DNA of 64,000 nt, taken from Chloroherpetonaceae bacterium (lineage in GTDB: Bacteria > Bacteroidota > Chlorobiia > Chlorobiales > Chloroherpetonaceae). The stretch's first letter is position 1. Every line of letters starts with the position of its first letter. A program made the translations under genes and the position numbers. This document shows, one piece after another, positions 58,429-64,000 of this stretch. The DNA lies in contig JANQGG010000005.1 of assembly GCA_028277445.1 (NCBI GenBank), positions 120,797 to 184,796 of the forward strand, read 5' to 3'. The notes below the pieces were generated by a model. That model had not been told where the DNA came from, ran no database searches, and saw only the letters and a program-made list of their open reading frames with translations.

Positions 58429-59721
58429 ATGGGCAACAACACTGTCACCATTACCAACAATTCTACGGGTGAAAGCCACGAATTTCCACTTCTAAAAGGC
58501 ACACACGGTCCTGATGTTTTTGACATCCAACAACTATACAAAACAATGGGTCTGTTTACTTATGACCCCGGTTACAAGTCAACGGCAAGTTGCGAAAGCC
58601 GAATCACCTACATTGATGGGGATAAAGGCATTTTATTATACCGCGGCTATCCTATTGAAGAGCTCTCCGAACACAGCAACTTCCTTGAAGTCTCTTACCT
58701 CATCATGTATGGCGAATTGCCTAACCAGGATGAGTACGATAAATTCACCTTTACCATAAAGCACCACTCGATGGTGCATGAAGGATTTAAAAACTTTGTT
58801 AACGGCTTCCGGCGCGATGCCCACCCCATGTCTATTCTTGTGGGTATGGTTGGCGCCATGAGTTCGTTTTATCACGATTCTTTGGATATTACCGATCCGC
58901 TCCATCAAGAAATTTCAGTGCACCGGCTGCTGGCGAAATTACCAACGCTGGCAGCAATGGCATATAAACATACTCATGGCCAGCCGTTTATTTATCCTCG
59001 CAACGATCTTTCTTATGCCGAAAACTTTTTACATATGATGTATGCCGTACCGGCTGAAGAGTATGAAATCGATCCGCTGCACGCTAAAGCCTTGGATGTC
59101 ACCTTGCTCTTGCATGCCGATCACGAGCAAAACGCATCGACTTCAACCGTTCGTTTGGCCGGCTCATCGGGCGCAAATCCGTTTGCGGCTGCTTCGGCTG
59201 GTATCGGGTGTTTGTGGGGTCCTGCGCATGGCGGTGCTAATGAAGCGGTAATAAAAATGCTTGAAGAAATTAAAACGCCCGATAATATTCCTAAATACAT
59301 TAATAAAGCCAAAGATAAAGACGATCCGTTCCGCTTGATGGGCTTCGGACACCGCGTGTATAAAAACTATGACCCGCGCGCCAAAATTATCCGCAATTTT
59401 GCCAAAGAGATCGTTGAAAAACTGGAAGGCAATGATCCGTTGTTTGAAATTGCCTTAAAACTGGAAGAAATTGCACTCACCGATGAGTACTTCATTGAAA
59501 AGAAGCTCTACCCCAATGTGGATTTTTATTCCGGCATTATCTACAAAGCCTTAAATATTCCAACCAGTATGTTTACAGTGATCTTTTCACTGGGACGCAT
59601 GATCGGCTGGATGGCGCAGTGGCAGGAAATGATCCGCGATCCCAAGCGCGTCATCGGCCGCCCAAGACAAAATTATGTTGGCCCTGCCAAACGCAGTTTT
59701 GTATCGTTGGACAAACGTTAA
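58429..59721 (+). CDS. gltA: Citrate synthase
   Basis: 430 residues of the hexameric type-II form. Landmarks include [37 protein letters not shown] with catalytic His, [15 protein letters not shown], the loop [15 protein letters not shown], and [13 protein letters not shown] with catalytic Asp. It makes citrate from acetyl-CoA and oxaloacetate. In a bacterium with a reductive TCA cycle it may also run toward cleavage, or act in the dark; the sequence does not decide. AGGAGATTTAGAAT precedes the start. Confidence 0.97.
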   Translation: MGNNTVTITNNSTGESHEFPLLKGTHGPDVFDIQQLYKTMGLFTYDPGYKSTASCESRITYIDGDKGILLYRGYPIEELSEHSNFLEVSYLIMYGELPNQDEYDKFTFTIKHHSMVHEGFKNFVNGFRRDAHPMSILVGMVGAMSSFYHDSLDITDPLHQEISVHRLLAKLPTLAAMAYKHTHGQPFIYPRNDLSYAENFLHMMYAVPAEEYEIDPLHAKALDVTLLLHADHEQNASTSTVRLAGSSGANPFAAASAGIGCLWGPAHGGANEAVIKMLEEIKTPDNIPKYINKAKDKDDPFRLMGFGHRVYKNYDPRAKIIRNFAKEIVEKLEGNDPLFEIALKLEEIALTDEYFIEKKLYPNVDFYSGIIYKALNIPTSMFTVIFSLGRMIGWMAQWQEMIRDPKRVIGRPRQNYVGPAKRSFVSLDKR

Positions 59722-59728
59722 TGCAATT

Positions 59729-59761
59729 AAAAAAGCCGCTTTTCAAACAGGCGGCTTTTTT
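59729..59761 (+). terminator. Terminator of gltA (copy 1 of repeated hairpin)
   Basis: Arms AAAAAAGCCGC and GCGGCTTTTTT with the loop TTTTCAAACAG, 7 bases after the stop. A nearly identical hairpin, with the same loop core, recurs at 60511. Confidence 0.9.
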
Positions 59762-59821
59762 ATCATTTCTTCTTTATCCTAATAATATTATTTCTTGAAG
59801 TCTTTAGTTTTCATCAGTTTT

Positions 59822-59899
59822 TCAGTCACCGGTGGCCCTAACATACCCATGAAATCCTAAAGCATAGCCACCAACAATTAAATAGTTAACTTGATTAAC
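59822..59899 (-). pseudogene. Truncated nucleotidyltransferase (toxin-like) remnant
   Basis: Directly after the 69-aa gene, in an overlapping frame, 25 codons read VNYLIVGGYALGFHGYVRA then TGD and a stop. This is the N-terminal nucleotidyltransferase motif (GG.A...hG..R.T.D) of AbiEii/MNT-like toxins. The frame ends exactly where the catalytic D.D would continue, so the gene is cut off there. Confidence 0.7.
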
Positions 59900-60104
59900 G
59901 TTTAAAAGTCTCAAAAACTCTCTGAACTCTTTCGGAAACAGGATCATAATTGTACATGGCTTGCCTTAGAAACTCCAGGGCTTGCAGTCTCTCCAAGGGT
60001 GTTTTTGATTGCCAATACAAAATATCAGTTACCTCATCATCAAAATCAGATGCTGTTCCAATTTCTATATGAGTTTTATCCAGTTTATACTCGCTTTTTT
60101 TCAT
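59895..60104 (-). CDS. Small antitoxin-like protein, 69 aa
   Basis: The protein has the block ILYWQSKTPLERLQALEFLR followed by YDPVSERVQRVFE. I associate this pattern with the small proteins encoded just before nucleotidyltransferase toxins in Chlorobi and Bacteroidetes. The partner here is broken (59822-59899), so this is probably an orphan antitoxin. The stop codon overlaps the start of the remnant. The function is inferred from context. Confidence 0.65.
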   Translation of the reverse strand: MKKSEYKLDKTHIEIGTASDFDDEVTDILYWQSKTPLERLQALEFLRQAMYNYDPVSERVQRVFETFKR

Positions 60105-60144
60105 AAGACAATTTAAACACTTCCATTTTCTTAATATGAATATA

Positions 60145-60283
60145 CTAGATTAAGATATCTAATGGGCTCTTTATTTTAGACTTAGCTATAACTGTCATCT
60201 GCGTATAAATTACAGACGTTTTCAATGAAACATGACCGAGTAATTCCTGTACATACCCTAATATCTATCCCGTTTTGCCACAG
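60145..60283 (-). pseudogene. C-terminal remnant of a tyrosine recombinase (integrase)
   Basis: On the minus strand the codons give LWQNGIDIR; removing one G of the GGG at 60256-60258 continues with YVQELLGHVSLKTSVIYTQM and ends KSKIKSPLDILI before a TAG at 60145-60147. This has the catalytic His (LGHVS) and Tyr (IYTQ) of phage-type integrases, and the KSPLD tail typical of Bacteroidetes/Chlorobi recombinases. It is frameshifted and lacks its N-terminus, so it is inactive. Confidence 0.8.
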
Positions 60284-60510
60284 TTTGTATTCTTTAACCT
60301 TTCTGCTAATTAACAATAATCAAGATTTCTTAAATAAGGCATGCCTTTAATTTGTTAAACAGGTAAAACGTATGCTAAACTTTATTTCCGGTAAGGAAAA
60401 TAGAAAACTTAAGAATTATTCATGAAGTAACATGCGGAAAAAAAGGTAAGATTTATTTTTCAGAGAATACATTAATTTGTTTAGCAATGAAGACTAACAC
60501 AGGCTATCAT

Positions 60511-60542
60511 AAAAAGCCGCTTTTCAAACAAGCGGCTTTTTT
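60511..60542. terminator. Repeated terminator hairpin, copy 2
   Basis: AAAAAGCCGC and AGCGGCTTTTTT with loop TTTTCAAACA, almost identical to the gltA terminator about 780 bases away, though no intact gene ends here. It looks like a duplicated copy at the right side of the decayed mobile segment. Confidence 0.75.
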
Positions 60543-60726
60543 GTATCCAAAAAGATAACAGGTGAAATAGTTAAAAATTCCATTATCTTCGCTTATCAGA
60601 TTAGCGCCTAACTTTTGTATCCCGACACTTTATTAACAGTCGTTCAATAACCTTATTTCTATTAAATATTCCGCGACACATTATTGCATTCCCAAATATT
60701 TAACCATTGTTTTATCGTTATATAAT

Positions 60727-60755
60727 TTGACATAAACGTTATTTGACGTTATATT
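60727..60755 (+). promoter_or_regulatory. Sigma-70-type promoter of the TIR-NACHT-WD40 gene
   Basis: TTGACA (60727-60732), a 17-base spacer and TATATT (60750-60755), about 30 bases before the gene's first ATG. The ribosome-binding sequence ACGGAG is at 60776-60781. Confidence 0.7.
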
Positions 60756-60784
60756 ACTTAAAATTGACAACAATAACGGAGCTT

Positions 60785-63700
60785 ATGATGATGCCTAATA
60801 AAAGTAAAATCCCGACCTTAAAACTATGCAGACGTATTACTAAAGAGTTTATTGAAAAACGTGAGCTTGGTAGCTCCGACTCTGAGAAGTTAAGAAACCT
60901 TGTCGCTGCTTTAGATGAAAAAGGTGAAATTTCTTATTCGGAAGCGCTTAATGTTTTATACCCAAACACCGATCCGAAAAAAGCTGAAAATAATATCAGG
61001 GCGTTTAGGAAAAGAATAAAGGAAGCCTCTAAACTGGCCGGCGTTGAATACGAAGTGCAGGTTTCAGCCAATAGAAAAAGCGGAAATCAAAACCGGATTT
61101 TATGGATAAACGCCGGTTCTTCACTCATGGATTCTGCGATTGATACCATTCGCGATAACCCGAATTACGATCCCAAAGAATACATGGAAAATACAGCCGT
61201 TGATATTCACGAAAGCGACACAAATGAAAGTAAAAAGAACACGATACGCTTATTTATTTCCTATGCTCATAAAGATGAAAACCAACGGTATAATTTTATA
61301 AAAGACCTTAAGACCGTCCTTACAGATCAGGAATATAACTTTGTTTTTTGGCAGGATAAAGACATACTGATTGGAGAGAACTTTAAAACAAAGATTGATG
61401 CAGCTTTAAATCAGTGCCATTATGGATTGCTCTTAATCAGCCCTCATTTTTTGGAAAGTGATTTTATTAAAGATGTTGAAATTCCTGTTCTAATAAGAAA
61501 AGGTTTACTTCCTGTGGGATTGAAGAACACAGATTTCAACGAGTTAAAAAAAATTGGAATTGAGGATAACCAAGTATTTACATTTAGTGGTACAAAAACT
61601 ATGTTTTATGAAGATACATGCCAAGATACGCGTAATCCTTTTCTCAATAAATTAAAAAAACATATCCTGAACCGGATTAAAAAAGATATAGATGAAAAAA
61701 AGCGAATAGGAAAAAAAACAGCGAATCACGATTTTGCCAATGAAGAAGGATATGATCATCAAAAATATCATTACATACATGGCGAAAACACAGGTTTTGG
61801 TTATAAGCATCTAAAATCGCCCTCTGAAGCCCCCCCTACAAAATCCCGAAATATAGTTTTGGATGAACTGAAAGCCTGGCAGTCGGATGAAAAACGACCG
61901 CCGGTTTTTGCGCTTCTGGGTGATTTTGGTACCGGAAAAACCTTCACCACCCGAATGCTGACTCATAAAGCAAAAACAGATAAAAATTATAAACCGACGT
62001 TTTACTGCGACTTGCGTTGGGCGCCTAAATCCCAAAAAAACAAAATCCCTAAACTCAAAGATATTTTACAACCCACCTTAGATAAGGCTGAAATTCAGGA
62101 TGTAGAAGTCAATGATATTGTTCAAAGATTTCGGGCCGGGGAAATTATTGTGATTTTTGATGGATTGGATGAAAAAACCGTGTATATGACGGATGCCGAG
62201 GCTCAGCAATTTTTTAGCGAACTCATGACCATTATGCCGGCCAAAATGGAAGAACGAAAAAAATGCCGATTGCTCTTTACCTGCCGCTCCCATTACTTTA
62301 AAACCGTTATCGAACAAAACAATTTTTTCAGCGGCGAGCAGCGCGGCGAGCTTGGCGAAAGTAGTTTCACCGGTATGAAAATTTTAATGCTTGAGCCGGA
62401 GCAAATCAATGAATTCCTGGAAAAAAGATTTCCCAACGACGAGCAAAAAAGACATAAAATTTTAACCCGTATTGAAAACAACCCAAGTATCTCCGACCTT
62501 GCCAAACGGCCTTATTTGCTCTCCTTAATTTGCGATGTGTTGCCCCGAATCAAGGAGAATGAGCAACTGAATTTGGCAAGTATTTATAACTTGTTTGTTG
62601 AATTGTGGTACAAGCGCGACGACACCAAACACCAACTTTTAACCCGCCATAAAGAAATTCTCTTAAATGACCTGGCTACGGATATGTGGAAAGAAAGCAA
62701 GAGAACTTATCCCATAGCTAAGTTAGAAACATGGCTGGATAATTGGTATCTCAAACATAACCAGCTACACCATTTATATACTGATAAAATTGAAAGCAAT
62801 ACCGATTTCCTGAGCGACGACATTAGAACGGCAAGTTTTCTGGTGCGTTTTGGCGAGGCGGATTTCAGTTTTGCCCATAGTTCCTTACATGAATTTTTTG
62901 TAGCCCGACAAATGATAGAGTCGCTTAAGAATAATCATAAAGAGGTTTGGGGAAATTTAAATCCCAACCGGGAAATCATGCATTTCTTTTATGCGCTTTG
63001 GGAAATTGATACGGAGAAAAACACGCTTGAACGCAATCTGCTGCTATGGCTGGAAGAATACCGCCACGGGATCAACGAAATTTTATTTGAGATTTGGCTT
63101 AAGTTGGATTTGCCCAATAACCAAAAGATTAACCTTCAAAAGGCGGCTTTAAAAAACATAGGTATAAAAAGCCGGCAGATGAAAGATTTAACCTATATCA
63201 ATCTCGAAAACGCCACGCTTGAAGGCAGCCGGTGGAAAAATGTGAATTTAACCCATGCCAAAACCGAGGGGTTTCAAGCGTATGACTGTGTTTTGGAGAA
63301 CATCATTTTAGACCGTACCGATGCCGCTATTGAACAGTTTAAATATGCTTACAAACGCAGGCTGCTAAAAAACAGTATAGATTTGTTGAAAGATCAGTTT
63401 GAAAAAACAAAAATTAAAACCCGGCTAAATACCTGTAAAACCGGATTGGGGCATTCATCTACTGTTTATTCCGTGGCCTATTCACCCGATGGCCGACATA
63501 TCGCTTCAGGCTCATCAGATAACAGCATCAAGATTTGGGAGGCCTACTCCGGGAAAGCTCTCCTCACTTTGAGCGGGCATTCATATACTGTTAATTCCGT
63601 GGCCTATTCACCCGATGGCCGCCATATCGCTTCAGGCTCTGATGATGAAACCATCAAGATTTGGGAGGCCCACTCCGGGAAAGCTCTCCTCATTTTGAGC

Positions 63701-64000
63701 GGGCATTCATCTTCTGTTTCTTCCGTGGCCTATTCCCCGGATGGCCGACATATCGCTTCAGGCTCTTATGATAAAACCATCAAGATTTGGGAGGCCCACT
63801 CCGGTACAGCTCTCCTCACTTTAAGCGGGCATTCATCTTCTGTTTCTTCCGTGGCCTATTCACCCGATGGCCGACATATCGCTTCAGGCTCTTATGATAA
63901 AACCATCAAGATTTGGGAGGCACACTCCGGGAAAGCTCTCCTCACTTTGAGCGGGCATTCATATACTGTTAATTCCGTGGCCTATTCACCCGATGGCCGA
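60785..64000 (+). CDS. TIR-NACHT-WD40 NLR-like protein (3' partial)
   Basis: Open for 1072 codons to the window edge, so the end is missing. Three ATGs in a row start it; 60788 is best spaced from ACGGAG. Residues 1-115 are a basic helical region of unknown fold. Residues 153-285 are a TIR domain (RLFISYAHKDE, FWQDKDILIGENF, LLLISPHFLESDFI with a Glu in KDVEIP). A NACHT NTPase follows: Walker A GDFGTGKTF (379-387) and Walker B IIVIFDGLDE (D459, D462, E463), then helical domains and ADFSFAHSSLHEFFVARQM. From 889 onward are WD40 repeats of exactly 42 residues. TIR domains of defence NLRs degrade NAD+ or make signals after sensing phage. I infer antiphage immunity. It is preceded by mobile-element debris. 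Confidence 0.93.
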   Translation, partial: MMMPNKSKIPTLKLCRRITKEFIEKRELGSSDSEKLRNLVAALDEKGEISYSEALNVLYPNTDPKKAENNIRAFRKRIKEASKLAGVEYEVQVSANRKSGNQNRILWINAGSSLMDSAIDTIRDNPNYDPKEYMENTAVDIHESDTNESKKNTIRLFISYAHKDENQRYNFIKDLKTVLTDQEYNFVFWQDKDILIGENFKTKIDAALNQCHYGLLLISPHFLESDFIKDVEIPVLIRKGLLPVGLKNTDFNELKKIGIEDNQVFTFSGTKTMFYEDTCQDTRNPFLNKLKKHILNRIKKDIDEKKRIGKKTANHDFANEEGYDHQKYHYIHGENTGFGYKHLKSPSEAPPTKSRNIVLDELKAWQSDEKRPPVFALLGDFGTGKTFTTRMLTHKAKTDKNYKPTFYCDLRWAPKSQKNKIPKLKDILQPTLDKAEIQDVEVNDIVQRFRAGEIIVIFDGLDEKTVYMTDAEAQQFFSELMTIMPAKMEERKKCRLLFTCRSHYFKTVIEQNNFFSGEQRGELGESSFTGMKILMLEPEQINEFLEKRFPNDEQKRHKILTRIENNPSISDLAKRPYLLSLICDVLPRIKENEQLNLASIYNLFVELWYKRDDTKHQLLTRHKEILLNDLATDMWKESKRTYPIAKLETWLDNWYLKHNQLHHLYTDKIESNTDFLSDDIRTASFLVRFGEADFSFAHSSLHEFFVARQMIESLKNNHKEVWGNLNPNREIMHFFYALWEIDTEKNTLERNLLLWLEEYRHGINEILFEIWLKLDLPNNQKINLQKAALKNIGIKSRQMKDLTYINLENATLEGSRWKNVNLTHAKTEGFQAYDCVLENIILDRTDAAIEQFKYAYKRRLLKNSIDLLKDQFEKTKIKTRLNTCKTGLGHSSTVYSVAYSPDGRHIASGSSDNSIKIWEAYSGKALLTLSGHSYTVNSVAYSPDGRHIASGSDDETIKIWEAHSGKALLILSGHSSSVSSVAYSPDGRHIASGSYDKTIKIWEAHSGTALLTLSGHSSSVSSVAYSPDGRHIASGSYDKTIKIWEAHSGKALLTLSGHSYTVNSVAYSPDGR
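63449..64000 (+). repeat. Near-identical 126-base WD40-coding tandem repeats
   Basis: Units start with GGGCATTC at 63449, 63575, 63701, 63827 and 63953, all exactly 126 bases apart, with the last cut by the window edge. Most bases, including third positions, are identical between units. Differences cluster in two places: the codons after GHS (SST, SYT, SSS, SSS, SYT) and after ASG (SSDNS, SDDET, SYDKT, SYDKT). Confidence 0.95.

Noticed and set aside
63449..64000. Regular 126-base repeats considered as a CRISPR or satellite
   Set aside because: The unit encodes a WD40 blade in frame with the upstream NACHT domain, and there are no variable spacers.

Overview
The window most likely comes from a green sulfur bacterium of the Chloroherpeton type (Chlorobi). 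The main evidence is a pair of proteins at 19.2-20.8 kb that combine an adrenodoxin-type [2Fe-2S] domain with a C-terminal region like the chlorosome envelope proteins CsmI/CsmJ/CsmX. A CrtH-type carotene isomerase, a CruF-like membrane carotenoid protein, a PsrABC-like molybdoenzyme and citrate synthase fit this picture. The assignment is an inference from gene content; no rRNA, tRNA or CRISPR array was found.

Layout. 0-9 kb: a 5'-truncated WD40 protein with a C-terminal haem-binding motif, dnaK, a small heat shock protein, an ArsR regulator, an ECF sigma/anti-sigma pair and, divergently, crtH. 9-17 kb: an island that looks imported from Bacteroidetes, with a HipA remnant, an orphan lipoprotein and a CzcCBA-type metal efflux operon carrying His-rich proteins. 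17-28 kb: alanine dehydrogenase, SdhB, two chlorosome-type ferredoxins, mfd, an orphan NuoI, and peptide transporter parts without permeases. 28-31 kb: a PIN toxin-antitoxin pair, serA and small conserved genes. 31-36 kb: a partner-switching module (phosphatase, STAS antagonist, kinase, second phosphatase). 36-44.5 kb: DAHP synthase, a GNAT-like protein, a cysteine-poor MqnE/CofH-like protein, a methyltransferase with a CruF-like protein, PPK2, two paralogous unknown proteins and a second toxin-antitoxin pair. 44.6-47.6 kb: porin, ammonium transporter and PII. 48-53 kb: PsrABC-like enzyme and its chaperone. 53-59.7 kb: a rubredoxin-glutamate synthase fusion, rubrerythrin, a FadL-like protein, pyrimidine phosphorylase and citrate synthase.

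The right end (59.7-64 kb) is accessory DNA. A decayed antitoxin/nucleotidyltransferase pair and a frameshifted tyrosine-recombinase tail lie between two nearly identical terminator hairpins. A clear promoter then drives a very long gene still open at the window edge. Its product has an N-terminal region of unknown fold, a TIR domain, a NACHT NTPase and at least four and a half almost identical 42-residue WD40 repeats. This is the architecture of an NLR-like antiphage sensor with a rapidly evolving recognition propeller, and it is the best candidate here for an undescribed system.

Genes that appear to work together: sigma with anti-sigma; the Rsb module; porin-Amt-PII for ammonium; PsrABC-TorD for sulfur or other anaerobic redox chemistry; and rubredoxin fusion with rubrerythrin for oxygen or peroxide protection.
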